Origin: a virus
Virus record (IMG/VR): IMGVR_UViG_3300042691_037154
Location: 1-20,413 of that record
Reading direction: 5' to 3' (one strand)
DNA: 20,413 nucleotides
Under the pieces are notes generated by a model. It searched no databases. It was not told where the DNA came from and was given only the letters and a program-made list of their open reading frames with translations. Below, piece by piece: positions 12,356 to 18,526 of this stretch (its first letter is position 1; the number at the start of each line of letters is the position of its first letter). The position numbers and the translations under genes were made by a program.

Positions 12356-12968
12356 AGTTTTGTCATAGTGTAATGAGAATGCACGGGATCGCCACATAAG
12401 TCTATGCCGAAAGGCAACACTAGTATTCTAGTGCAATAGCGGTGGAACAAGGTTCAGGTACGGTAAAAACCCGTAACGACATATAAGTTTTGCAAGTGTC
12501 AGCAAGAGAAAGACACGCTAGGAAGATACTTCGAAGGTCAACCTAGTGTAGAGCAGAGAGCAGGGTCAGTACCTGTCTTAGAGCATAATGGAATGCGCTG
12601 GTCAAGTATCCCGAGTGACGTACCGAGTCCCGGCCGGCTTAATTACACGGGTGAATGGTTGCTATAACGATGGGGCAACTACTTGCAAATCCTACGTTCC
12701 AGCGTCACTGGATACTCTGACCCAGAGGATGAGAAGTGCTGTGACAAGCACGGGTGGTTCTGAGATTTGGAATATAAGTCTCACAGTAGAGATACTGCGG
12801 TCCAACCTAACCGGCGCTGGCAATGCGATAACGATCCCTGTCGGGAAGCGGGTGGAGGCTGTGCGTGATGTTGTCGTGGATTATTCGTCTAGTCCGATGA
12901 TTGATGCAGTATAATTACCGCCGGGGGATGCAGAGCATTTTAAAGTGTATAATGTATTCTTTAAAATG
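12356..12968 (+). ncRNA. large ornate structured RNA
   Basis: About 0.6 kb between tRNAs, clearly more GC-rich than the flanking genes and full of closed helices. TGCC-GAAA-GGCA is at 12405-12416; CACTAG-TATT-CTAGTG at 12418-12433; GTGTC/GACAC at 12496-12516; CTAGG/CCTAG at 12518-12546. CGCTGG/CCAGCG (12596-12704) encloses GTTGC/GCAAC (12658-12679). CTCTG-ACC-CAGAG is at 12715-12727, and CATTTTAAAG/CTTTAAAATG at 12936-12968. Size, ornateness and setting recall the phage GOLLD and ROOL RNAs, but I cannot match a consensus. A 108-codon frame at 12588-12914 is judged incidental. Confidence 0.7.
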
Positions 12969-12980
12969 TTTTGACACAAT

Positions 12981-13075
12981 GGTGAGTTGGATGAGTTGGC
13001 TTAAATCACTTTCCTGCTAAGAAAGAGACTTGGCAAAAACCAGGTCCGTGGGTTCGAATCCCACACTCACCACCA
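12981..13075 (+). tRNA. tRNA-Ser (GCT)
   Basis: Class II. Acceptor GGTGAGT/ACTCACC, anticodon stem CTTTC with loop CTGCTAA, long variable arm, T-loop TTCGAAT, CCA encoded. Confidence 0.95.
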
Positions 13076-13082
13076 ATTAACT

Positions 13083-13547
13083 ATGATAAGATTTTTATTT
13101 GCAACAATTTTATTTTTTCCCATTTCTTTGTATGCCTGTGTAGGCTATGTTATCGGCTTTAAAGGCAACGACGATATATTTGACCACCAAGCATTTAATC
13201 AATATGTGAATCAAATAGGTTATTGCAGTAAACTTTTTAGTTGGCATCGATCCACTGATGCCGTAAAATTTATTAACAGCATAGATGAAAAATATCAGTT
13301 ATACGGTTTTAGCAAAGGTGCTGAAACTATTAGTAAACTGTTGAAAAATTCTTCTATTAGAAGACCTGAATACGTTTTAACTATTGGCGCTTTTAGAACC
13401 ACTGATGTTGATTTTAAAAAATACGACGTCAAATTTGATAATTATTTTGACGACTCGGGGCGAGGACAAAAAAGTCCCGGAGTATTTTTATCAGTCAGTC
13501 ATTCTAAAATTCAAAAAGAAGTTAATAGAGTTTTGTTTAAAACCTGA
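13083..13547 (+). CDS. secreted mini alpha/beta hydrolase-like protein
   Basis: 154 residues. The N-terminus (MIRFLFATILFFPISLYACV) is a signal peptide or anchor, with Ala-Cys at 18-19 as possible cleavage or lipobox-like end. GFSKG (75-79) is a GXSXG nucleophile elbow with Ser77 after a beta strand (YQLYGFS). His140 (SVSHSK) and an Asp in the 119-124 cluster could complete a catalytic triad. This is half the usual size of an alpha/beta hydrolase. A lipase, esterase or lysis-related role in the periplasm is inferred. It begins 7 nt after tRNA-Ser with no Shine-Dalgarno, so it depends on tRNA read-through or processing. Confidence 0.7.
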   Translation: MIRFLFATILFFPISLYACVGYVIGFKGNDDIFDHQAFNQYVNQIGYCSKLFSWHRSTDAVKFINSIDEKYQLYGFSKGAETISKLLKNSSIRRPEYVLTIGAFRTTDVDFKKYDVKFDNYFDDSGRGQKSPGVFLSVSHSKIQKEVNRVLFKT

Positions 13548-13578
13548 GTTGATCTCTGACAGTTTACTAAATAATTTC

Positions 13579-14199
13579 ATGAACAACTATTGTTATAGAC
13601 TTAAACTGCCAGCAATATTAAATCAGAAATTGCCGCTAATTTCTGACCACGGCCTAGTGCCATTAGATTATTCAAAAACGTTTTATCATAGAATTGAAAA
13701 TATAACAGTTTTCAATCATCAGTTATTTGACTGGCTCGATTCTTTGAACTTATCTTATTTGGCCGGTGGATATTTCTATGTTCCAGAAAACGGTAGTTTT
13801 CTTCCGCATGTGGACAGCCGAATGGCTTTCGATCAAGGAAAATTTGTAGATTTTTGCAAAATCAATTGGCGCCTAGGCGGATCAGGTTCAACTGCAACTT
13901 GGTATGACATATTGCCTGAATTTGAATTACTACCGCAAAATAATTTGCCAGAATCTATTTCAACTAACAGCAATAATCTTACTAATTTTTGTCTGCCAAA
14001 AGCGGGAACAATTAAACCAGTATTTTCTGTAGAACATCCAGAGGTCTGTTTGCTTAATCCGGGTCGTGTACATAGTTTTGAATCAGGGCCGTGCTCACAT
14101 CATATGGTATCCATAGCAGTGAGTATAAAAAATTCAAATAAACCATTATTGTGGAATGACGGAATAAAAATATTTAAAGACTATATCGTTAATCAATGA
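13579..14199 (+). CDS. 2OG-Fe(II) oxygenase-like protein
   Basis: 206 residues from the ATG at 13579. An in-frame ATG at 13384 would overlap the previous gene by about 160 nt, and the extra residues look non-native, so the later start is preferred. FLPHVDSR gives HxD (His77, Asp79). KINWRLGG (94-101) is a core strand. NPGRVHSFESG supplies the distal His165. This matches the Fe(II)-binding facial triad of prolyl-hydroxylase-like phage oxygenases. I do not see the expected downstream Arg/Lys for 2-oxoglutarate, so activity is uncertain. Such enzymes are common in aquatic T4-like phages. It sits between tRNA-Ser and tRNA-Thr. Confidence 0.7.
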   Translation: MNNYCYRLKLPAILNQKLPLISDHGLVPLDYSKTFYHRIENITVFNHQLFDWLDSLNLSYLAGGYFYVPENGSFLPHVDSRMAFDQGKFVDFCKINWRLGGSGSTATWYDILPEFELLPQNNLPESISTNSNNLTNFCLPKAGTIKPVFSVEHPEVCLLNPGRVHSFESGPCSHHMVSIAVSIKNSNKPLLWNDGIKIFKDYIVNQ

Positions 14200-14248
14200 T
14201 GCATCAATTTATTAGATTCTTTAAATAAATCAGTATAAGTAAATTTAC

Positions 14249-14324
14249 GCTCTTGAAGCATTGCTGGCGATGCGCCGGATTTGTAACCCGGAGATAATCT
14301 GTTCGATTCAGATCGAGAGCACCA
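14249..14324 (+). tRNA. tRNA-Thr (TGT)
   Basis: Acceptor GCTCTTG/CGAGAGC, anticodon loop TTTGTAA with one A-C mismatch at the stem top, T-arm ATCTG-TTCGATT-CAGAT, CCA encoded. Confidence 0.93.
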
Positions 14325-14331
14325 AATAATT

Positions 14332-14407
14332 GCGGGTATAGTACAGTTGGTAGTACATTTGCTTGCCAAGCAAAAGGTCATCGGTTCGAACCCGATTACC
14401 CGCTCCA
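14332..14407 (+). tRNA. tRNA-Gly (GCC)
   Basis: Acceptor GCGGGTA/TACCCGC, discriminator T, anticodon stem TTTGC with loop TTGCCAA, T-loop TTCGAAC, CCA encoded. Confidence 0.96.
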
Positions 14408-14414
14408 ATTTTTC

Positions 14415-14504
14415 GGAAGTGTGGCAGAGTCCGGCTTATTGCGTTAGTCTTGAAAACTAAAGGCTCGAAAGGGTCCGTGAGTTCGAATCTCACCGCTTCC
14501 ACCA
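14415..14504 (+). tRNA. tRNA-Ser (TGA)
   Basis: Class II. Acceptor GGAAGTG/CGCTTCC, anticodon stem TTAGT with loop CTTGAAA, long variable arm, T-loop TTCGAAT, CCA encoded. Confidence 0.95.
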
Positions 14505-14509
14505 AATAT

Positions 14510-14583
14510 GTATCCCTAATGTAATGGCAGCATCACAGTCTCCAAAACTGTTCGTCAAGGTTCGAGTCCTTGGGGGTACGCCA
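14510..14583 (+). tRNA. tRNA-Trp (CCA)
   Basis: Acceptor GTATCCC/GGGGTAC, discriminator G, anticodon stem ACAGT with loop CTCCAAA, T-loop TTCGAGT, CCA encoded. Confidence 0.95.
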
Positions 14584-14584
14584 A

Positions 14585-14767
14585 TTATTTTTTGTTAGTG
14601 TTTAATTTATGTAAGATCCTGTTTCTAATGATTGAATCATCGACCATCAGACTTGCAATGAATCCTATTAAACAGCCTAGCTGATAAGCAGCTCGATGTC
14701 GATTATGTTTATCGGGCATCGATTTAATAAATGCGAATAGAAGGTCTACATCTTTTTGATTTGCCAT
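14585..14767 (-). CDS. 60-residue minus-strand phage protein
   Basis: Starts MANQKDVDLLFAFIKSMPDK. It has one hydrophobic helix (AYQLGCLIGFIASLMV) flanked by charged segments, and a basic tail (HKLNTNKK). The composition is protein-like and AT-codon rich, unlike tRNA antisense frames. A TGTAAATA late-like motif (14779-14772, minus strand) lies 4 nt before the ATG, with no Shine-Dalgarno. Its end meets the tRNA-Trp 3' end tail to tail. Function unknown; possibly a small membrane-associated protein. Confidence 0.55.
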   Translation of the reverse strand: MANQKDVDLLFAFIKSMPDKHNRHRAAYQLGCLIGFIASLMVDDSIIRNRILHKLNTNKK

Positions 14768-14880
14768 ATTATATTTACAGTATTAGTTAATTAGGAAATA
14801 CGACAACAAATTAATTTTATATCTAATGGTATTCTGTCAGAATCTGACGCTTAGAATCTTATGAATACAGCATGTAGTTC

Positions 14881-14888
14881 TATAAATA
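14881..14888 (+). promoter_or_regulatory. T4 late promoter (TATAAATA)
   Basis: Perfect 8/8 late motif, 52 nt upstream of the radical SAM start at 14941. The gap from 14768 to here holds a short GTCAGAATCTGAC palindrome and nothing else I can support. Confidence 0.6.
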
Positions 14889-14940
14889 TTTTTAGAGTTA
14901 ATAACAGATAGTTAAGAAACAATAGAATTAATTTTATATA

Positions 14941-16545
14941 ATGATACACGGCATAATTCTTACAGACAATACTTTTAGTAATATGGACATTACTTGTCAT
15001 CGAGGATCCGGTGCCCATAAAATTGCAACTCATCTAAGAAATCATGGCTATAACATAGAAACTGTTGATTATTGTTTAAGTTGGACACAGGAAGAATTAG
15101 AACTATTACTAGATAAGTTAATTTCAAAGGATACATTGTTTTTAGGTATAGGTAGTAATTTATTTTTAGATAGATCTCACTTTGACAACAACATTCGTTG
15201 GTTTAAAAACAAATATCCTAAAATAGCAGTCATACTGGGCGGAAATCAAACGTTGTCACGTTCGACCCCGGGAGTTGATTACTATGTGGAAGGGTATGCA
15301 GAAAATGCTATACTGCACCTATTAGAATATCTTCGGGGGAATATTAATAAAAATTCTATTCATTGGAGCGCCAATGACGAAGGCAAAAATCTAATAGATG
15401 CCCTTAGTAATTACGGCCAAGTTGATACTAAAGATTTAAGCATACAGTACCTGCCTTCAGACTTTTTACAACCTGAACAAACCCTGGGACTAGAAACAGC
15501 AAGGGGATGTATCTTTAAATGCAAATTTTGTACATATCCATTGATCGGAAAAAGCAAATTAGATTATATCAGAGATTCTGCTACCATTGTTCGAGAACTA
15601 CAACAAAATTATGATCAATGGGGAATTACAAATTATCTAATTAACGAAGATACTTTTAATGACAGCATTGAAAAATTAGAGCTGCTTGAAAAAGCTATTA
15701 CTAGTTTGCCTTTTAAAATTAATTTTACTGCGTATGCTAGATTGGATTTGATAGTGGCAAAACCCCATAGCATTGAATTGCTTAGAAATATGGGTATGAA
15801 AGGGGTACATTTCGGCATTGAAACTTTTAGTAAAGATGCTGGAAAGTTGGTGGGAAAAGGTTTCTCAGGGCAACGTCTTAAAGATGGATTATTATGGTGG
15901 AAAGAACAAACACCTGACATTTCCACAGGATGCTCACTGATAGTTGGGTTACCGGGAGACACCAGTGACTATCACGCAGAAAATGAATGGTTTTCTGATA
16001 GTGGAGTTGATTATTGGTTTTGGCAACCCTTGTATATTACTAAGAGTCAGCAATTTGTTTATTCTAGTGAGTTTAGTAAAGATTACAATAAGTATGGTCT
16101 TGAAATTATGTCAGACTCTGAAGTGTCTGCAGAAGTGCGAAATCTTTGGAAATTGGAATATAAATTTACAAAAAATAGTCATCCTTTTAGTTATAGACCT
16201 TACCTTAATGAAAATTTTAGAAGTAAAGTAAATTATTGGAAAGATATTAAATCTGGTCAAAATTATTTTACCGCACTGAAGTTAAGTTGTGAACTCAATC
16301 AAAGTGTCAAAAATCAACGTGTTAGTCCGTGGACTATGTTTGATTATGTAAGTTTAGGATATAAAATAGAAGAAATAAGAACATGGGGTAAACATATCCC
16401 TGCTCCACCCGTACATGAAATAAAAATTCAAGCAGATAACAGAATAAATGAATATAAACGTAAAAAAATTGCATATGATTACTTAGAATTTTATAGTCAT
16501 AAGCAACAATCAATTCGACGAACTATTCCTATAGTTCTACAGTAA
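14941..16545 (+). CDS. B12-binding-type radical SAM protein
   Basis: 534 residues. N-terminal 150 residues look like the Rossmann-type cobalamin-binding domain (strands ILTDN, TLFLGIG, AVILGG, DYYVEGYAE). The classic DxHxxG is absent; only a GSGAHKIATHLRNHGY helix remains, so cobalamin binding is uncertain. The radical SAM core begins TARGCIFKCKFC (Cys190, 194, 197; CX3CX2C) and continues through GVHFGIET and GCSLIVGLPGDT. The last 150 residues are family-specific. Substrate unknown; relatives modify small molecules, lipids or proteins. It is late-promoted and inserted in the tRNA island. The first ATG is used; Shine-Dalgarno is poor. Confidence 0.85.
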   Translation: MIHGIILTDNTFSNMDITCHRGSGAHKIATHLRNHGYNIETVDYCLSWTQEELELLLDKLISKDTLFLGIGSNLFLDRSHFDNNIRWFKNKYPKIAVILGGNQTLSRSTPGVDYYVEGYAENAILHLLEYLRGNINKNSIHWSANDEGKNLIDALSNYGQVDTKDLSIQYLPSDFLQPEQTLGLETARGCIFKCKFCTYPLIGKSKLDYIRDSATIVRELQQNYDQWGITNYLINEDTFNDSIEKLELLEKAITSLPFKINFTAYARLDLIVAKPHSIELLRNMGMKGVHFGIETFSKDAGKLVGKGFSGQRLKDGLLWWKEQTPDISTGCSLIVGLPGDTSDYHAENEWFSDSGVDYWFWQPLYITKSQQFVYSSEFSKDYNKYGLEIMSDSEVSAEVRNLWKLEYKFTKNSHPFSYRPYLNENFRSKVNYWKDIKSGQNYFTALKLSCELNQSVKNQRVSPWTMFDYVSLGYKIEEIRTWGKHIPAPPVHEIKIQADNRINEYKRKKIAYDYLEFYSHKQQSIRRTIPIVLQ

Positions 16546-16557
16546 TTTAATAATTTT

Positions 16558-16652
16558 GCCCCTATAGTTTAATGGTAGAACTCCGGCCTTATACACCGGC
16601 ATCGGCGCCAGATTAGCGCACAGTCCAGGTTCGAATCCTGGTGGGGGTACCA
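16558..16652 (+). tRNA. tRNA-Ile (TAT) with extra variable arm
   Basis: Acceptor GCCCCTA/TGGGGGT (G1-U72), anticodon loop CTTATAC, T-arm CCAGG-TTCGAAT-CCTGG, CCA encoded. The variable region is about 25 nt and contains GCGC-CAGATTA-GCGC. Ile tRNAs normally have five nucleotides here. It would read AUA. Confidence 0.85.
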
Positions 16653-16657
16653 TATAA

Positions 16658-16706
16658 CCTTTCAATTTGAAAGGACATTGACAATAAATCCGATTTATTG
16701 TATAAT
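16658..16706 (+). promoter_or_regulatory. consensus promoter with two palindromes
   Basis: TTGACA (16678-16683), 17 bp, TATAAT (16701-16706). CCTTTCAA-T-TTGAAAGG (16658-16674) lies just upstream. ACAATAAAT-CCG-ATTTATTGT (16681-16701) fills the spacer and overlaps both boxes, the place for a repressor operator. Confidence 0.88.
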
Positions 16707-16732
16707 ATGTTTTTAGTTAGTAGGAGTAAGCA

Positions 16733-16879
16733 ATGAAGCATATGCAAAAGTTGCCGCGTGAGCGTAATCATTTTGTTGCCGCGGCATTGTTTAGAAAAGC
16801 GGGAGAACATCGTAAAACCCGCAAAGCCTTGCGTAAGCAAGAGAATCAAAAATTTTATAAAATGGAGAATTTGGCATGA
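16733..16879 (+). CDS. 48-residue basic phage protein
   Basis: Reads MKHMQKLPRERNHFVAAALF then RKAGEHRKTRKALRKQENQ... It has TAGGAG at a good distance. LPRERN.FVA...FRKAG.H.K..KALR is a pattern I remember from small proteins of many tailed phages of proteobacteria; function unknown, RNA or DNA binding likely from charge. The stop overlaps an ATG that opens a seven-codon frame (MKRSGKR, 16876-16899). Driven by the palindrome-rich promoter at 16678. Confidence 0.75.
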   Translation: MKHMQKLPRERNHFVAAALFRKAGEHRKTRKALRKQENQKFYKMENLA

Positions 16880-16898
16880 AACGTTCTGGTAAACGCTA

Positions 16899-16932
16899 GT
16901 GTCAACTTTGACCCCCGGGTTAAGGTTGGCAC
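16899..16932 (+). other. long RNA hairpin, possible processing site
   Basis: A 34-nt inverted repeat: GTGTCAACTTTGACCC pairs with the following GGGTTAAGGTTGGCAC over 15-16 bp, three of them G-U. There is no T-run after it, so it is not a standard terminator. It separates the mRNA from tRNA-Lys and could be cut by RNase III. Confidence 0.65.
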
Positions 16933-16947
16933 GTTAAATCTTAATCT

Positions 16948-17023
16948 GGGGGTATAGTGAAATGGTTATCACAGCAGACTTTTAATCTGCCAGTTCCGAG
17001 TTCGACTCTCGGTGCCCCTACCA
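16948..17023 (+). tRNA. tRNA-Lys (TTT)
   Basis: Acceptor GGGGGTA/TGCCCCT (G1-U72), anticodon stem GCAGA with loop CTTTTAA, T-loop TTCGACT, CCA encoded. Its ACCA end is also the start of the 5' arm of RNA D. Confidence 0.95.
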
Positions 17024-17358
17024 TATAAAAACACATTACACGCCCACCCGTCGTGGTTGACGGCCGGTAGTGGAGCCTCTAACCAAGCCTCTCATAGTGT
17101 GTTTCTATATGGTATATCAACTAACTGTGATACGTCCCACTATCGGGGCGGTAGCATATACCATAACTTTGGTTGCAACCAGGAATAAAGCCTGTCTAAG
17201 ACAAGCCACTCAAAGGCTCTACCCCATCCGTTAAATGTGGTTACAAGAGTGGCACTATATTGAAGCATATTCATCCATCATAGAAAAGCAGGAGAGATAC
17301 CTGTTGTCCAACGATAGCATCATCGGGGTAAGGAAGTGTGTTTCAATATAGTATTTTT
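17020..17358 (+). ncRNA. structured RNA D with competing helices
   Basis: About 335 nt with no gene. The 16-nt arms 17020-17035 and 17098-17113 pair with one mismatch. 17108-17117 also pairs perfectly with 17156-17165, so the two helices share TATGGT and exclude each other. GCCACTC/GAGTGGC spans 17205-17253, and ACTATATTGAA/TTCAATATAGT spans 17254-17352. The last helix ends 6 nt before tRNA-Ile. No known family recognised. Confidence 0.65.
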
Positions 17359-17432
17359 ACCCGGTTAGCTCAAAGGTAGAGCATTCGACTGATAATCGAA
17401 AGACAGAGGATCGTTACCTCTACTGGGTACCA
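17359..17432 (+). tRNA. tRNA-Ile (GAT)
   Basis: Acceptor ACCCGGT/ACTGGGT, D-arm GCTC/GAGC, anticodon stem TTCGA with loop CTGATAA, T-stem AGAGG/CCTCT, CCA encoded. The T-loop reads ATCGTTA: A54 and T58 replace the universal T54 and A58. Confidence 0.92.
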
Positions 17433-17437
17433 GTTTT

Positions 17438-17493
17438 AGGATGCGAACAGCAATATTAATAAATTCAACTGTTAATTGAAAAATAAGCATCCT
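17438..17493 (+). ncRNA. AGGAT/ACAGCAA mini-RNA element, copy 2
   Basis: AGGATGC (17438-17444) pairs with GCATCCT (17487-17493). ACAGCAA follows the 5' arm. Inside, TTCAA-CTGTTAA-TTGAA (17464-17480) is a 5-bp, 7-nt-loop hairpin whose loop equals a tRNA-Asn anticodon loop. Preceded by TTTT and followed by GTTAT, directly after tRNA-Ile. Confidence 0.75.
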
Positions 17494-17503
17494 GTTATCT
17501 AAT

Positions 17504-17579
17504 AGAAGCGTAGCATAGTGGCTAATGCACCACCTTCATACGGTGTTTATCGTGGGTTCGAGTCTCACCGCTTCTACCA
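17504..17579 (+). tRNA. tRNA-Met (CAT), elongator-like
   Basis: Acceptor AGAAGCG/CGCTTCT with a normal A1-U72 pair, anticodon loop TTCATAC, T-loop TTCGAGT, CCA encoded. One of three CAT tRNAs in the window; Met or lysidine-type Ile2 cannot be decided by eye. Confidence 0.92.
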
Positions 17580-17587
17580 GTTTCAGT

Positions 17588-17661
17588 TGGGGGTTAGTGT
17601 AATGGTAGCACCACAGACTTTGACTCTGTTAGTACAGGTTCGAACCCTGTACCCTCTGCCA
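17588..17661 (+). tRNA. tRNA-Gln (TTG)
   Basis: Acceptor TGGGGGT/ACCCTCT with an unpaired U1-U72 and discriminator G. Anticodon stem ACAGA with loop CTTTGAC, T-loop TTCGAAC, CCA encoded. A weak 1-72 pair is a known aid to GlnRS. Confidence 0.93.
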
Positions 17662-17819
17662 GTTAGCGGGATAGACGAGGACTTAGAGTCCTGCCCAACC
17701 TAGCACAAGGGCTCACTTGTGCGACTACATCAGAGTGGTTAGGAGCAGTATTTAGACTTGGTCATTCGAGACAATCCAGTGAGTCCTCTCAGGAGGATAG
17801 TTGGGCTCCCCATTTTTAT
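17662..17819 (+). other. structured spacer without a gene
   Basis: 158 nt between tRNAs. AGGACT-TAG-AGTCCT spans 17678-17692. GCCCAAC (17693-17699) pairs with GTTGGGC (17800-17806) around GCACAAG/CTTGTGC (17703-17722) and CCTC-TCA-GGAGG near 17785-17796. It looks like a further small structured RNA; no tRNA could be closed. Confidence 0.55.
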
Positions 17820-17894
17820 CGGTCCTTGGTGAAATGGATATCATCTCTGTCTTCGAAACAGAAGTCGTGGGTTCGACTCCTGCAGGACCGGCCA
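17820..17894 (+). tRNA. tRNA-Arg (TCG)
   Basis: Acceptor CGGTCCT/AGGACCG, discriminator G, anticodon stem TCTGT with loop CTTCGAA, T-loop TTCGACT, CCA encoded. Confidence 0.94.
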
Positions 17895-17896
17895 CT

Positions 17897-17974
17897 GCCC
17901 TTATGGACAAATTGGTAAAGTCGGCTCTCTCAAAAGGAGCAGTTTTCTCCGTTCGAATCGGAGTAAGGGCACCA
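17897..17974 (+). tRNA. tRNA-Leu (CAA) with short variable loop
   Basis: Acceptor GCCCTTA/TAAGGGC, anticodon stem GCTCT with loop CTCAAAA, T-arm CTCCG-TTCGAAT-CGGAG, CCA encoded. Only about 6 nt lie in the variable region, as in the Leu (TAG) gene at 10392. Confidence 0.88.
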
Positions 17975-17979
17975 ATTTT

Positions 17980-18054
17980 ATCGCTATAGTATAATGGATA
18001 ATACACTACGCTACGAACGTAGGAATAGAGGTTCGATTCCTTTTGGCGGTACCA
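17980..18054 (+). tRNA. tRNA-Arg (ACG), copy 1
   Basis: Acceptor ATCGCTA/TGGCGGT with U-G wobbles, anticodon stem CTACG with loop CTACGAA, T-loop TTCGATT, CCA encoded. A34 would need inosine for wobble reading. Confidence 0.93.
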
Positions 18055-18061
18055 GCTTAAC

Positions 18062-18180
18062 GGAGCCTTGGTGTAATGGTAGCACACGTAGAAAGTGATC
18101 CTGACAAGGATACAATACAGCAGCCAATTCATTCCATTCATAAGGACGAGATCGGGGTTCGAATCCCTGGGGCTCCACCA
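18062..18180 (+). tRNA. tRNA-like gene with insertion, possibly Val (GAC)
   Basis: 119 nt. Acceptor GGAGCCT/GGGCTCC, D-arm GTGT/GCAC, T-arm CGGGG-TTCGAAT-CCCTG and CCA are normal. Between D-arm and T-arm lie about 75 nt instead of about 22. The best anticodon loop is CTGACAA (GAC) on a weak stem, but ATCCT-GACA-AGGAT is a stronger hairpin there. About 40 extra nt follow. Confidence 0.6.
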
Positions 18181-18186
18181 AATTTT

Positions 18187-18246
18187 AGGATGCAGACAGC
18201 AATTCAAAAAAAAATCAAACTTGTAATTTGACTAAAAATGCATCCT
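18187..18246 (+). ncRNA. AGGAT/ACAGCAA mini-RNA element, copy 3
   Basis: AGGATGCA (18187-18194) pairs with TGCATCCT (18239-18246), followed by GTTTTAT. ACAGCAA follows the 5' arm. TCAAA-CTTGTAA-TTTGA (18215-18231) is a 5-bp, 7-nt-loop hairpin; read as an anticodon loop it is TGT (Thr). Confidence 0.75.
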
Positions 18247-18281
18247 GTTTTATAATAAGACTTTGCACTAGGGAAAACTAT

Positions 18282-18497
18282 ATGATACCTCTTATAGCCA
18301 AAAAAGAAATAGCACAAGAAAGATATAATATCTGTAAAGCCTGTGAAAGTTTTACTGCGGCAAAATTATGCAAAGAGTGTAATTGTTTTATGCCGGTTAA
18401 AGTTAAAATAGCTCATGCTTGGTGTCCTAAAACTAAATGGCTCAGTAAAATGGACCCAAGGGAACATCAAGCCAATGCTTATGAAAATTTAGAATAA
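18282..18497 (+). CDS. 71-residue Cys-rich mini-protein
   Basis: From ATG 18282 (AGGGA 8-12 nt upstream): MIPLIAKKEIAQERYNICKA and on. Cys pairs CKAC, CKECNC and AWCPKTKW suggest a small zinc or iron-binding ribbon. The KC..CNC.MP.KV......CP..KW pattern is shared by small phage proteins I have seen, without assigned function. An in-frame ATG at 18228 lies inside the preceding RNA element and lacks a ribosome site, so the later start is chosen. Confidence 0.72.
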   Translation: MIPLIAKKEIAQERYNICKACESFTAAKLCKECNCFMPVKVKIAHAWCPKTKWLSKMDPREHQANAYENLE

Positions 18498-18526
18498 AGT
18501 TATATAAGACTATTTAGGTGTGACTA

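Noticed and set aside
12144-12356. Minus-strand frame antisense to tRNA-Tyr and tRNA-Asp
   Set aside because: Peptides like TGFEPV are the usual antisense translation of tRNA genes.
12588-12914. 108-codon open frame that could encode a protein
   Set aside because: It lies in the densest hairpin region, uses GC-rich codons (CGG, GCG, AGG) unlike neighbouring genes, has no ribosome site, and several perfect helices cross it. Structured RNA explains it better.
12925-12953. Promoter for tRNA-Ser using TATAAT at 12948-12953
   Set aside because: No -35-like hexamer lies 16-18 bp upstream, and the TATAAT is the loop of a perfect 10-bp hairpin.
13384-13578. Upstream extension of the oxygenase-like gene to ATG 13384
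   Set aside because: It would overlap most of the hydrolase 3' end in another frame; the extra residues look like out-of-frame translation.
17752-18207. 151-codon minus-strand frame
   Set aside because: It is antisense to four tRNA genes and their spacers, with no start signals.
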